Shown here: piece after piece, positions 17,130 through 26,132 of the stretch
Layout: each line of letters begins with the position of its first letter
Position numbering within the stretch: position 1 is the stretch's first letter
Origin: Rhodoferax sp.
GTDB lineage: Bacteria; Pseudomonadota; Gammaproteobacteria; Burkholderiales; Burkholderiaceae_C
DNA: 35,945 nt
Assembly: GCA_013791765.1 (NCBI GenBank)
Contig: VMTC01000008.1
Span: 1-35,945, forward strand
Reading direction: 5' to 3'
Notes under the pieces: generated by a model
The model's database searches: none
What the model was told of the DNA's origin: nothing
The model's input: the letters and a program-made list of their open reading frames with translations, nothing else
Position numbers and translations under genes: made by a program

Positions 17130-19955
17130 ATGTTGACAAAAATCGTACGCTGGCTGGCATGTTTGTCGGTCTTGTTGGGATTCGCAGCGAGCGCGGTAGC
17201 CGAAGGCCCGCCAGCCGGTGCAACGCCGCCAGGCTGCACGTCCTGTCGGATCCAGATCGACAATCTGGACAAGCCCTTCAAATTGAGTGGCAAGTGGCTT
17301 TTTAGCCGCGACGATTTGCCACAAAACAAGAACGTTGATCTTGACACCTCCGGCTGGCGCCTGGTCAAGGCGCCTGGGCCCTGGAAAGGTGTCTATGACG
17401 ACAAGAAGGTGTTCCCGGTCGGCTGGTACCGGGGTAATCTTGAATTCGCCCCGGCGCTGGTCGGTCAGGAAGCAGTTTTGCTGCTCAATGCCTACATGAG
17501 TCGGGTCAGCGTCTATGTTGATGGTGAAGAGGTATATCGTCGGCCGAACAACATCAACGTTGAGCGGTATTATTCGATTCAGGCTATTCCTGTGCGCTTC
17601 AAGATCAAAGAGCATCAGGTGATCGCCATACGCGTTGATACCCCCTTGATGTCGGGTCTTTATCAGTTGCCATTTGAATTACACAAGTACGACAAGCACG
17701 ACACCGGCCTGGTGATCTATCAGATATTGGGCGGTGAGTCGCGCATGATTGCCGCTTACGTCATTGCATTTTTTGGTCTTTTCTTCTTATTGATTTATGC
17801 CAAGACCCGTTACGGCCTTTATCTGGTGTGCGCAGCATCGAGTCTTGTCATTTTTCCGTTCTTTGCAGCACCCGGCGATTATTTTTTGAGCATCTTTGAA
17901 CCGGAGACAATGCTCTATCTGCACTACATTGGGATAGCTGCCTGCTTTCTGTTCTATATCTTTGCCCAGTACTTTCATAAATTCACGCCAAAAATAAACT
18001 GGATTGGCGGCATTTTGCTGGGCAGCATCGGGTTGACCATTGGCTCTATGGCCTTTTACCCCAATGTTGCATTGTTCCAGCACATCCGCAGCGTCTATTT
18101 CATTGGCAATCTGTTGGCCGGCTTTGGCGCCTGCTATATGCTGATCAGAGGAATAATGAACAAGAAGCCAGGAGCGGGCATCTTGCTGTTTGGTATCAGC
18201 GTTTTTGTGGCGATGGGCTTCAATGACCTTTTGCTTGCTCTGGGTGTCATTCAGTCCTACTCGATGATATTTTTTGGCGTGTTGATCGCCACCGGCACCA
18301 TGCTCTATGTCGCCTCCAACACCTTTGCCAACACCTTCGTCGAGAACAAGAAACTGGTCGGGGACCTGAAAGTCATGAACGACAGCCTGGAAGACCTGGT
18401 GACAGAGCGCACGGCGCAATTGCGTCAAAAGACCAATGACATTGAGTCGATGCTTGAAAACATGCCACAAGGTGTGCTGACCGTGACCGCTGGCAACATC
18501 ATTCATCCAGAGTATTCAGCCTACCTCGAAACCATTTTCGAGACCAAGGAAATTGCCGGCAAGAGCTTGATGGATATTGTGTTCAGCAACACCAATCTGG
18601 GCGCTGACATGCTGTCGCAGGTTGAAGCCGCGATTGGGTCTTGTATTGGTGAAGATCAGATGAACTTCGAATTCAATTCGCATTTGCTGGTCACTGAACT
18701 GGACAAGACCATGGCCGATGGCCGGGTCAAGTCATTGGAGCTCAGCTGGTCACCGATCTGCAATGACGTGGTCGAAAAGCTCATGCTTTGCGTGCGCGAT
18801 GTCACCGAGTTCAAACGGTTGGCCGGCGAAGCCACAGCGCAAAAGCGTGAGCTTGAAATCATTGGTGAAATCTTGGCCGTAAGCCAGGAAAAATTCCAGG
18901 AATTTATTGAGAGTTCGTACAAGTTTGTTGAGGAAAATGACACCATCAACCGCGATACCCATCAAAAAGATATTGAAGCGATAGGCCTGCTGTTCCGCAA
19001 TATGCATACCTTGAAGGGCAATGCGCGCACCTATGGTTTGCTGCATATGACCAACGTCGTGCACGAAACCGAGCAGGTCTATGACGAGTTGCGCAAGAAC
19101 CCAGAAAAAGAATGGGATACTGATTCTCAAAAAGAGCAACTCGCGCAAGTGCGCGCCCTGGTGGACGAGTACGCCAAGGTCAATAGTACGACGCTGGGAC
19201 GCAAGGGCCCAGGGCGCCGTGGCAGCGTCGAGCGCTTCCTGATGGTCGACAAAGAGCAGGTCACTGAGTCGCTGCATCTGATTGAGACCACCAACGCCGA
19301 GAGCGTGGCAGCGCTGCGTGCCACGCTGGCTCATGTGGGTAAGACTTTGAGCCTGATCGGCACCGAGAGAATTGACGAGATACTGGCTGGCGTCATTGAA
19401 TCCATGCCCTCGCTGGCCCGGGAGTTGGGCAAAGAGCCACCCCGGATCAGCATTGAGGACCATGGGGTTGTGGTGCGCAATCAAATCAGCGGTCTACTGA
19501 AGAACCTGTTCGTACATTTGTTCCGCAACTCAATGGATCACGGCTTGGAAACACCCGCTGCGCGCTTGGCCGCAGGCAAGCCACTTGTTGGGCAGATCCA
19601 GCTGGATCTGGCGCTTGAAGATGGGCAGTTCATGCTCAGAATGCGGGACGACGGGCAAGGCTTGAACATGGCCAGAATTCGTCAGACCGCCATTGAGAAA
19701 GACCTGCTTACCGATGCCAATGCCTCGCCCGAGTCAGTAGCTCAGTTGATCTTCACGCCGGGCTTTTCAACGGCTGACAAGGTGACCGAGGTTTCAGGCC
19801 GGGGCGTTGGTATGGACGCAGTCAAAGGTTTCCTGGAGCGTGAAGGTGGCAGCGTGAAGATTCGGTTCCTGGACGACAATGCCGCCCAAGACTACCGGCC
19901 GTTTGAAGTCGTCATCAACCTGCCTGTGAAGTTTGCCGTCCAGTCATCTATTTGA
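17130..19955 (+). CDS. 7TM sensor kinase with Hpt and CheA-type ATPase domains
   Basis: A 941-residue membrane kinase. Order: signal peptide (1-25); periplasmic galactose-binding-like sensor (about 40-195, with WYRGNLEF and [14 protein letters not shown]) as in 7TMR-DISM receptors; seven membrane helices (about 205-400); coiled coil (about 405-440); PAS-like region (about 445-565); and an Hpt domain with phospho-acceptor His626 in MHTLKGNA. The ATPase domain is CheA-like: N box RNSMDHG (Asn800), DDGQG (840-844), GFSTADK and GRGVGMD (890-896). There is no HisKA domain and no CheW-like P5 domain after the ATPase. It likely autophosphorylates at His626 and passes phosphate to the CheY-like protein at the end of the operon. 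The stop overlaps the next gene's TTG start. Ligand unknown. Confidence 0.85.
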   Translation: MLTKIVRWLACLSVLLGFAASAVAEGPPAGATPPGCTSCRIQIDNLDKPFKLSGKWLFSRDDLPQNKNVDLDTSGWRLVKAPGPWKGVYDDKKVFPVGWYRGNLEFAPALVGQEAVLLLNAYMSRVSVYVDGEEVYRRPNNINVERYYSIQAIPVRFKIKEHQVIAIRVDTPLMSGLYQLPFELHKYDKHDTGLVIYQILGGESRMIAAYVIAFFGLFFLLIYAKTRYGLYLVCAASSLVIFPFFAAPGDYFLSIFEPETMLYLHYIGIAACFLFYIFAQYFHKFTPKINWIGGILLGSIGLTIGSMAFYPNVALFQHIRSVYFIGNLLAGFGACYMLIRGIMNKKPGAGILLFGISVFVAMGFNDLLLALGVIQSYSMIFFGVLIATGTMLYVASNTFANTFVENKKLVGDLKVMNDSLEDLVTERTAQLRQKTNDIESMLENMPQGVLTVTAGNIIHPEYSAYLETIFETKEIAGKSLMDIVFSNTNLGADMLSQVEAAIGSCIGEDQMNFEFNSHLLVTELDKTMADGRVKSLELSWSPICNDVVEKLMLCVRDVTEFKRLAGEATAQKRELEIIGEILAVSQEKFQEFIESSYKFVEENDTINRDTHQKDIEAIGLLFRNMHTLKGNARTYGLLHMTNVVHETEQVYDELRKNPEKEWDTDSQKEQLAQVRALVDEYAKVNSTTLGRKGPGRRGSVERFLMVDKEQVTESLHLIETTNAESVAALRATLAHVGKTLSLIGTERIDEILAGVIESMPSLARELGKEPPRISIEDHGVVVRNQISGLLKNLFVHLFRNSMDHGLETPAARLAAGKPLVGQIQLDLALEDGQFMLRMRDDGQGLNMARIRQTAIEKDLLTDANASPESVAQLIFTPGFSTADKVTEVSGRGVGMDAVKGFLEREGGSVKIRFLDDNAAQDYRPFEVVINLPVKFAVQSSI

Positions 19956-20683
19956 ATTCTTTTGTGACCACTTCAATCGTCTATTTTCTGTTGGGTTGCC
20001 TGCTTGGCGCAGGTGTCATGGTGTGGCGTCTTAGGCAACTTAAAAGGGCCATGGCGGACATGGTGCCGATCGAGCAGGTGCAGACTGCAGAGCAAAATTT
20101 GCAGCTCGTCATTCGGGAGTTGGAGCATAAGCTTGAGCAGCACCAGCAGTTGTTGACGCAAGAAGCCAATACAGGCCAGGCTCAATTGCAGCAACTGCAA
20201 CAGGAGCAGGCGAAAGTTCTGCGCCAGTTGGATTCAGAGAATTCGAATGCAAAAGACAAGACGCTGGAAAACTGCAATGCCTTGGGGCAAGCGATCGACA
20301 AGCTGCTTGGCTTGGCCAAGACCTTTGAACGCTGGCATGCGGATATGAGCGCCCTGATCACCCACAACCGGGAAATGCACAGCAAAAACGACGAGTTTTC
20401 CTCGATCGTGCGCCAGGTTGTGATCGTGACGCTGAATGCGTCGATTGAGGCCGCACGCGCGGGTGAGCAGGGCCGTGGATTTGCCGTGGTTGCCAATGAA
20501 ATGCGTGAGTTGGCCGCACGCGCCGAGGCACTGTCTAAAGACTACCGAAGCAACCTTTATGAAAACGATTTGATCACCACAACGACATTTCAGGATTTGC
20601 AGGCCGGCGGCAAGATGATCATCGGCTCGGTCATTGGGCTTGATCTGATCAACAAAAAAACCAAAGAAGTGCTCTCCAATTAA
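19952..20683 (+). CDS. Miniature membrane-anchored MCP-like protein
   Basis: A 243-residue protein with one N-terminal membrane helix (about residues 5-27, [20 protein letters not shown]), a Gln/Glu-rich coiled coil (about 40-105), and a chemoreceptor signalling tip. The tip, [30 protein letters not shown], starts at Asn162 and closely matches the kinase-binding hairpin of MCPs. Only about 50 residues follow the tip, so the long returning helix, methylation sites and ligand domain of true MCPs are missing. The start is TTG at 19952, overlapping the kinase TGA; GTG at 19964 is an alternative. It probably scaffolds or regulates the kinase encoded upstream. Confidence 0.8.
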   Translation: MNSFVTTSIVYFLLGCLLGAGVMVWRLRQLKRAMADMVPIEQVQTAEQNLQLVIRELEHKLEQHQQLLTQEANTGQAQLQQLQQEQAKVLRQLDSENSNAKDKTLENCNALGQAIDKLLGLAKTFERWHADMSALITHNREMHSKNDEFSSIVRQVVIVTLNASIEAARAGEQGRGFAVVANEMRELAARAEALSKDYRSNLYENDLITTTTFQDLQAGGKMIIGSVIGLDLINKKTKEVLSN

Positions 20684-20695
20684 ACGGCACCCACC

Positions 20696-21250
20696 ATGAT
20701 CAGCAATAACGCCCGGGATGGTTTCGACTACATGTTTATGCAGGGCCTTAAAGGTGGGTTGCTTGCATCGCCCGAGGACAATTTCGAGATCAGCGTATTG
20801 CCTGATCTTTCAGAGGTCAAAGAAAGCAAGCTGGTCATTCTGACGGTCTCGTCGTACCTGTTTCGGTTGATGGTTTTGATTTATTTCACGCCAGACCAGG
20901 CCACCAGAGAGCACTTTGCCAGAGTCAACAAGTCGTCGGTTGAAGGCATGAGTGAACGGGATTTTGACGACGCGATTTCTGAATGTGGCAATATTTCTTG
21001 TGGCATTCTGAATCGAGAGTTGGCGCATTTTTTTCCAAATATTGGCATGTCGACTCCCAATATTCTCGACAAGGATTGCTCATCCTATCTGGCAATACTC
21101 AATACCGGCCATGTTCAACACCTCCGGGTCGACATTAACGAGACAGTTCATTTTCACGCCAGCCTGTGCGTCTGTGCCTATGCAGACCTGGATTTCAAGG
21201 TTGAAATCAGCGAAGAAGAGGCCAATACCGGCGAGCTGGAATTATTCTGA
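20696..21250 (+). CDS. CheX-like protein ending in GELELF
   Basis: A 184-residue protein with a CheC/CheX/FliY-type fold. The signature is DDAISECGNISCGILNRELAHFF (about residues 91-113), with the Glu96-x2-Asn99 pair that in CheX attacks the CheY phosphoryl bond, followed by NIGMSTPNIL. It therefore likely dephosphorylates the CheY-like partner. The C-terminus is GELELF after an acidic linker (SEEEANT), a hexapeptide shared with the next protein. It starts 12 bp after the MCP-like gene, with no clear ribosome site, so coupling is likely. A catalytically inactive CheX-like adaptor is the alternative. Confidence 0.75.
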   Translation: MISNNARDGFDYMFMQGLKGGLLASPEDNFEISVLPDLSEVKESKLVILTVSSYLFRLMVLIYFTPDQATREHFARVNKSSVEGMSERDFDDAISECGNISCGILNRELAHFFPNIGMSTPNILDKDCSSYLAILNTGHVQHLRVDINETVHFHASLCVCAYADLDFKVEISEEEANTGELELF

Positions 21251-21280
21251 TAACAGGGCGTCAAACCCAAGGAAGCAAGA

Positions 21281-22258
21281 ATGACCGATGAAACAAAGAT
21301 TGTCAGTAAAGTACTGGTTCTGGACAGTAACGCCGAGTGCTATGACAGTATCAAGGCATTTTGCGATAGCCATAATTTGATTGGACTCAAAGTCCAGCAT
21401 GACAACATCATGTCTGTTCTCAAGTCCAACGTGGATTTGGGCGCAATTCTTTTGGCTGAAGAATATGGCGACAACGCCCACGGTGGCATCCAGCTGGCCC
21501 GGGATATTCATGAGGTTCGTCCTGATTTACCAATTTTCTTGCGTCGGGAAAAATCAGATCATCTGGACGATTTTTCCGAAAAGGACCGTAAATTATTCAG
21601 TGCAGCCTATACGATCGACTGCATTGCCAATCTGCATCAGGCCATTGACGAGTTTATTTTCAGTTTGGTCTACCCGAGTGCACTGGTGCGCGGTATCACA
21701 GATCTGACCAAGACGGCGCTGGAAAGCCAGTTTCGAGGAATGGGAGTCGAGATTGCTGCTCCCTATATTGTTCGCGATCGAATTATTTTTGGTGAGATAT
21801 TCACGCTGATTCCGATTGAAGGCAGTTGGTGTCGCGGCTACATGATGCTGCAGGCCGAAGAAGAGTCGCTGTTACGACTGGTCAAGGCGGATAAGACTTA
21901 TATTGATGCCGATAGTGCCGATGACTTTCGCAACCTGAACAATGTGCTGGGTGAAATTACCAATCTTATTTGGGGTGCCTTCAAGAACAAGTACATCAAT
22001 TATTCTGAAAATAATGCCAATCTGGCTCAGGTGCCGCTGGTGATCAATCACCTGCATCGCTACATCTCATTTGGTTCGGAGAATCCCCAGTTGTGTTTCA
22101 AATACACTTTGTTGGACGGAGATCACAACGATGAGAAATCGATGGTTATCTATCAAAGGTTTGTTTTTAACCTGAGCTGGTCTCCGGAGGATTTCAAAGA
22201 AAACCAATTTTCAACCGTGGATGAGTTGTTTGATTCTGGTGAGCTTGAATTGTTTTGA
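21281..22258 (+). CDS. Degenerate receiver fused to CheX-like domain, ending in GELELF
   Basis: A 325-residue protein. Residues about 8-128 look like a receiver fold (KVLVLDSNAECYDSIK, then DLGAILLAEEYGD), but Ala59/Glu60 occupy the phospho-acceptor position and no Lys-Pro pair is visible where receivers keep one, so it is probably not phosphorylated. Residues about 135-300 form a CheX-like domain with NVLGEITNLIWGAFKNKY, giving Glu225-x2-Asn228. The tail reads TVDELFDSGELELF; it resembles the CheZ C-terminus that binds CheY and ends with the same hexapeptide as the upstream protein. AAGGAA precedes the ATG. Likely an adaptor or phosphatase for the CheY-like protein. Confidence 0.72.
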   Translation: MTDETKIVSKVLVLDSNAECYDSIKAFCDSHNLIGLKVQHDNIMSVLKSNVDLGAILLAEEYGDNAHGGIQLARDIHEVRPDLPIFLRREKSDHLDDFSEKDRKLFSAAYTIDCIANLHQAIDEFIFSLVYPSALVRGITDLTKTALESQFRGMGVEIAAPYIVRDRIIFGEIFTLIPIEGSWCRGYMMLQAEEESLLRLVKADKTYIDADSADDFRNLNNVLGEITNLIWGAFKNKYINYSENNANLAQVPLVINHLHRYISFGSENPQLCFKYTLLDGDHNDEKSMVIYQRFVFNLSWSPEDFKENQFSTVDELFDSGELELF

Positions 22259-22278
22259 TTTTTATATAGGATTTAATC

Positions 22279-22647
22279 ATGGCGCAAATTTTAGTGGTTG
22301 ATGACTCGAGCACCGTCCGTAACGAAGTAGGTGATTTTCTGAAAAAGAATGGCTTGAATGTGGCTTTGGCGGTTGACGGGCGTGACGGTCTGGCCAAGCT
22401 CAAGGCTGACCCGAGCATCAAGCTCGTTGTTTGCGACGTCAATATGCCCAACATGGATGGCTTGACCATGGCGGAAAAAGTCCGCGGTGAGCTGGGCAAC
22501 AGCACGGTGAGCATCATCATGTTGACCACCGAGAATTCACCCATCATGAAAGAGCGAGGCAAAGCGGCCGGCATCAAGGGCTGGATCGTCAAACCGTTCA
22601 AGGGTGACGCGGTTCTGGCGACCTTCAAGAAGCTCGCCGGCGCTTGA
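22279..22647 (+). CDS. CheY-like single-domain response regulator
   Basis: A 122-residue stand-alone receiver. All active-site residues are present: Asp8-Asp9 (VVDDS), the phospho-acceptor Asp53 (VCDVNMPNMDG), Thr83/84 (MLTTE) and Lys105 (VKPF). With no output domain it must act by protein binding, for example on a motor or pilus component, or on the CheX-like proteins. AGGA precedes the ATG at a normal distance and the gene starts 20 bp after the previous stop. It is the last gene of the chemosensory-like operon and the expected target of His626 of the sensor kinase. Confidence 0.9.
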   Translation: MAQILVVDDSSTVRNEVGDFLKKNGLNVALAVDGRDGLAKLKADPSIKLVVCDVNMPNMDGLTMAEKVRGELGNSTVSIIMLTTENSPIMKERGKAAGIKGWIVKPFKGDAVLATFKKLAGA

Positions 22648-22667
22648 GTCAAGGCGGCCGCTTTGTC

Positions 22668-23882
22668 TTAGAAAATGCTGCGCGGCGTCCCCGGGTCCGC
22701 CAGCTCTTGATCTTCGATCTGGCGCAGCAGGGCCTGTGCGTATGAACTGAGTGCGGAGTCGGGGGAGTCGAGTACTTCGGTGGCAAGTTCACGCGCCCCG
22801 AACGTCAAACCCAGAGCCTCGAATTCTTGTGCCAATGACAGTTGCACCGCATGGTCTAGCTCGTCGTCAGTGTCCAGTTTGGGCGTAGCTGTTGTTGCTG
22901 TGGGCAGCACAGCCTGCAAATCAGCAACTGGCTGGTCCTGGATATCGAAATCCAGTAAAACTGCGGCTGCAGGGGGCAGTGTCGGTAGAACGCTTTCATG
23001 TCGGGGTGCGGGGTTCTGCTGGTCTGGCGAACGCGCTGCGTCTTGATTCTCGCCGCCCCGGTTGCCTTGGGCGGGTCGGCCAGTCGGTGTGTGAAGCGGC
23101 AGTAATTCGACTGGCCTGTGATCTTGCTCGTTTGACGTTGTTAAATCTGTTTTTTGCGGCCGCCTAGACCTGGCCGCACGCTTGCTGGCCAGCGACTTGA
23201 GTACACGTTCAACTTCATCAGCAGCCGCTTCCGGGTCAAACTCCGGTACATGTTGGATCTTGGCAACCGGCTTTTCGTTAGCGCTGACGACAGCTTGCAT
23301 CAAAGGCGCTTTGATCGGCAACAAATCTTCCAGATTCACATCCAAGTCTGAAACTGCGGCGCCCGAAGCTGAAGCGGGTGGCTCAGTAGACGCCGTTGGC
23401 AACTCTGGTGCCGTCTCCGGCAGGGCGGCTGCACGCACCCGCGCTGACTGAAGGACTTCTAATGTTTCTGAATCCAGCGGTAGGTCTGGAGGGCTGTAAC
23501 TGTCAACGAACTCTTGTTGTCGCCCCATTGGTCTTGCCCGCAAACGGTGCGATCCAGACCACGTCAGCAAGCCGCCCAGTATCAGTATCCCGATACCCAA
23601 CAAGGCTGTTCCGGGTGTCAGACTGGCTGGCATACCAAAAATAGCGCTGGTAAAAGGCTGGCCCTGCTGTTCTAGTTGCAGTTGTTCAATACCTGACTGG
23701 GTAATGAGAGCCTGTTGGCGCATGGCTTTGAGCTCCAGGGCCATTTGATCGGGATGCGGTATCAATTCAATCGTGTTCCCTGTTTGCAGGGCAGAAAGTT
23801 GTAAGGAAAGATCGGGGCCTAGAGAAGTCTCTGGCGCTACAGACGCGGCAGTGCGCGGGTTGGCCGGGGTCGGGTCTGTCAT
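22668..23882 (-). CDS. FimV-like single-pass membrane protein
   Basis: A 404-residue protein with a short N-terminal region, one membrane helix (about residues 85-108, LTPGTALLGIGILILGGLLTW), a long low-complexity Pro/Ala/Thr-rich linker, and a C-terminal segment LSLAQEFEALGLTFGARELATEVLDSPDSALSSYAQALL. That last part resembles the FimV C-terminal domain (tetratricopeptide-like), known from polar hubs for type IV pili; no LysM domain is visible. The start is ATG at 23882, one codon after a GTG at 23885. It converges with the CheY-like gene, 20 bp apart. The FimV link is a short match, so the name is tentative. Confidence 0.6.
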   Translation of the reverse strand: MTDPTPANPRTAASVAPETSLGPDLSLQLSALQTGNTIELIPHPDQMALELKAMRQQALITQSGIEQLQLEQQGQPFTSAIFGMPASLTPGTALLGIGILILGGLLTWSGSHRLRARPMGRQQEFVDSYSPPDLPLDSETLEVLQSARVRAAALPETAPELPTASTEPPASASGAAVSDLDVNLEDLLPIKAPLMQAVVSANEKPVAKIQHVPEFDPEAAADEVERVLKSLASKRAARSRRPQKTDLTTSNEQDHRPVELLPLHTPTGRPAQGNRGGENQDAARSPDQQNPAPRHESVLPTLPPAAAVLLDFDIQDQPVADLQAVLPTATTATPKLDTDDELDHAVQLSLAQEFEALGLTFGARELATEVLDSPDSALSSYAQALLRQIEDQELADPGTPRSIF

Positions 23883-23918
23883 CACTCTTCTCTGAATTTC
23901 TTCTTGTCGGGCTGCAGC

Positions 23919-24164
23919 CTAACGACGGTTCTTCCTGGTGGACGTTCCCATGTTTTCCCTGTTTCTGTCAATGCGTTCCTGCTTGCGCTTGTTTTCCCGG
24001 TCCATCGCCTTTTTCTTGGTGTAGCCAGAATGGTCAGCCCAGGTCCACCAGAGCACAGCCAGGCCAAATGGCGCCATAACAACCCACCAGCTCCAGTTCG
24101 CCACCGGGCCAAATGCCAGAGATTTCATGATCATTAAGAATAATCCAAGTCCTAGTAAATACAT
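23919..24164 (-). CDS. Small Trp-rich protein (TIGR04438-like)
   Basis: An 81-residue protein: two hydrophobic segments (MYLLGLGLFLMIMKSL and NWSWWVVMAPFGLAVLWWTWAD) followed by a highly basic tail (YTKKKAMDRENKRKQERIDRNR). It matches the small Trp-rich family widespread in Burkholderiales, in which GPVANWSWW is conserved. Function is unknown; a small inner-membrane protein is expected. The ATG at 24164 starts the family-like sequence; an upstream frame from 24224 adds unconserved residues. It is 36 bp upstream of the FimV-like gene on the same strand. Confidence 0.85.
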   Translation of the reverse strand: MYLLGLGLFLMIMKSLAFGPVANWSWWVVMAPFGLAVLWWTWADHSGYTKKKAMDRENKRKQERIDRNRENMGTSTRKNRR

Positions 24165-24267
24165 CTCGCAAAGCCCAGTTACATTTTGATGGGCGCGCCA
24201 AGGTCGCCTGTCAACACCAATCAATACAATCGCACCAGTTCACTATAAACCAAGCGATGAGGTCTTA

Positions 24268-24576
24268 ATGGCTAAAACTTTAATTATCGCTGCGCTTGCC
24301 GCAGCCTTTCTCACTGTTCCCGTACTGGCTGATCCAGCGCTTGCCAAGGCCAAGAATTGTTTGGCCTGCCATACCGTCGAGAAAAAATTGGTGGGACCGG
24401 CGTACCAGGATGTGGCAAAGAAGTATGCCGGTCAAAAAGATGCTTCGGCCAAGCTAGCAACAAAAATCATGAAGGGCGGCTCTGGCGTCTGGGGGGCGGT
24501 GCCGATGCCGGCCAATACCCAAGTGAATGAAGCAGAAGCCAGGAAACTGGCAGATTGGGTTTTGAGCTTCAAATAA
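24268..24576 (+). CDS. Class I c-type cytochrome (c551-like)
   Basis: A 102-residue periplasmic electron carrier. It has a signal peptide (residues 1-21, cleaved after VLA), the heme attachment motif CLACH at 31-35, and Met80 in VPMPAN as the likely sixth heme ligand. The size and spacing match the small cytochrome c551/c5-type family, which passes electrons to terminal oxidases or reductases. It stands alone on its strand, convergent with the ferredoxin reductase gene, so its partner cannot be read from context. Confidence 0.9.
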   Translation: MAKTLIIAALAAAFLTVPVLADPALAKAKNCLACHTVEKKLVGPAYQDVAKKYAGQKDASAKLATKIMKGGSGVWGAVPMPANTQVNEAEARKLADWVLSFK

Positions 24577-24589
24577 GCGCGTATTTGAC

Positions 24590-25654
24590 TCAGTCAAACA
24601 CCGGCGACTCAACGCCCAACACCTTGTGCAACTTCGGACTGGTGGTGGTGTACTGCAAAAAAACTTTTTTCTCAGGCGAAATGATCGTTATGGCGCCAAA
24701 GGCGGCCAGTGCGCATTCATGAAAGCCACTCAAGATCAGCTTCTTCTTGCCGGGATAGGTGTTGATGTCGCCGACGGCAAAAATGCCAGGCTCACTGGTG
24801 GAAAATTTCTCGGTATCCACCTTGAGCTGTTTGCGCTCGATGTCCAGGCCCCAGTCGGCAATCGGGCCCAACTTGGGCGACAGGCCGAAAAAGACCAGTA
24901 ACACGTCCAGCGGTACGACCCGGGTGATGCCGTCAGAACCGTTGACTTTGATGCCGGTCAGCAGGCTGTCCTGGGCTTCAAAGCCGGTGACCTGACCGAC
25001 GATGAACTGCATCTCCAGCGCGTCGCACAGTTCGCGCATTTTCGCCACATTGGACGGCGCGGCCTTGAAGCCGTCCCGGCGATGGATCAGGATCACGCTG
25101 GCGGCTTTGTGGGGGCCGGCTTTGACAAAGTCCAGCGCCCAGTCGAGGGCAGAATCGCCGCCGCCAACGATGACCAGATTCTTGCCCGCAAAATCGGCCG
25201 GGTTGCGCACGCGGTAAAACAATTGCGAGTCTTCGAACACGTCCAGGCCGTCAACCTTGAGGGTGCGCGGCTGGAATGCGCCCACGCCTGCGGCAATGAA
25301 AATGGTTTTGCTCAGGAAGCTCGTACCCTTGGAGGTGGCGACAAAAAAACGTCCGTCGTCCTGTTTTTCTACCGTCGTGACTTCCTGTCCGTAGTGAAAG
25401 GTGGCACCAAACGGGGCAATCTGTTTCAGCAGGTTTTCCGTCAACTCCCGGCCGGTACAGACGGGAACGGCAGGGATGTCGTAAATGGGCTTGTCAGGAT
25501 AGAGCTCAACGCACTGACCGCCGGGGTGCTCCAGCGAATCCACGACATGGGCCTTGATTTCAAGCAGGCCGAGTTCGAACACCTGAAACAATCCGACCGG
25601 GCCGGCACCGATGACTAGCGCGTCGGTCTCTATGGGGTTTTGATGGTTGCGCAC
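24590..25654 (-). CDS. Ferredoxin-NADP+ reductase, thioredoxin reductase-like type
   Basis: A 354-residue FAD flavoprotein moving electrons between NADPH and ferredoxin. FAD-binding [26 protein letters not shown] near the N-terminus, [18 protein letters not shown], the NADPH-binding motif [16 protein letters not shown] and the C-terminal [29 protein letters not shown] are all visible. The CxxC of thioredoxin reductase is missing, as expected for this FNR class. The start is GTG at 25654 because an in-frame stop lies a few codons upstream. It lies 45 bp downstream of the fdxA-like gene, so the pair probably forms a redox couple. Confidence 0.88.
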   Translation of the reverse strand: MRNHQNPIETDALVIGAGPVGLFQVFELGLLEIKAHVVDSLEHPGGQCVELYPDKPIYDIPAVPVCTGRELTENLLKQIAPFGATFHYGQEVTTVEKQDDGRFFVATSKGTSFLSKTIFIAAGVGAFQPRTLKVDGLDVFEDSQLFYRVRNPADFAGKNLVIVGGGDSALDWALDFVKAGPHKAASVILIHRRDGFKAAPSNVAKMRELCDALEMQFIVGQVTGFEAQDSLLTGIKVNGSDGITRVVPLDVLLVFFGLSPKLGPIADWGLDIERKQLKVDTEKFSTSEPGIFAVGDINTYPGKKKLILSGFHECALAAFGAITIISPEKKVFLQYTTTSPKLHKVLGVESPVFD

Positions 25655-25699
25655 AGGCGAGTCAATAGTCCATGTGTTGAAAGAGCAAAAAGCAAAAAA

Positions 25700-26029
25700 T
25701 CAGCGCTCTAGAAATGGCAGCTTGCCGGCCTTGTCTTTCCATTCTTCGGCCTCAGGCAGGGCGGGCTTGCGCTTGGTGATGGTCTTCCAGCCCGGCAGCT
25801 TGGCCAGATCGGCATTGATCTTGGTCATGTGCTGCTGGTCTTTGGGCACATCTTCTTCAGCATAGATGGCATTGACCGGGCATTCGGGAATGCACACGGC
25901 GCAGTCAATGCACTCATCGGGGTCGATGGTCAAAAAATTGGGACCTTCGCGAAAGCAATCCACGGGACAGACATCGACGCAATCGGTGTATTTGCATTTG
26001 ATACAGGCTTCAGTGACGGTATGTGTCAT
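25700..26029 (-). CDS. fdxA: FdxA-type 7Fe ferredoxin
   Basis: A 109-residue ferredoxin of the [3Fe-4S][4Fe-4S] type. The first motif is [18 protein letters not shown] and the second [12 protein letters not shown]; the latter supplies three Cys of the 4Fe cluster and the last Cys of the other. The C-terminal ~50 residues ([20 protein letters not shown]) are the usual FdxA extension. It is upstream of the ferredoxin reductase gene on the same strand and about 100 bp downstream of cysN, so readthrough from the sulfate operon is possible. Confidence 0.93.
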   Translation of the reverse strand: MTHTVTEACIKCKYTDCVDVCPVDCFREGPNFLTIDPDECIDCAVCIPECPVNAIYAEEDVPKDQQHMTKINADLAKLPGWKTITKRKPALPEAEEWKDKAGKLPFLER

Positions 26030-26132
26030 GTTGTGTTTTTCGACAAGGTAGGTGAAAAGGGTCGATTTTATTGGGTTTCAAATTCTGTCCCGCCCAAATA
26101 GCCTTGGACGTCGCCGGATTTCTTGAACCAGG

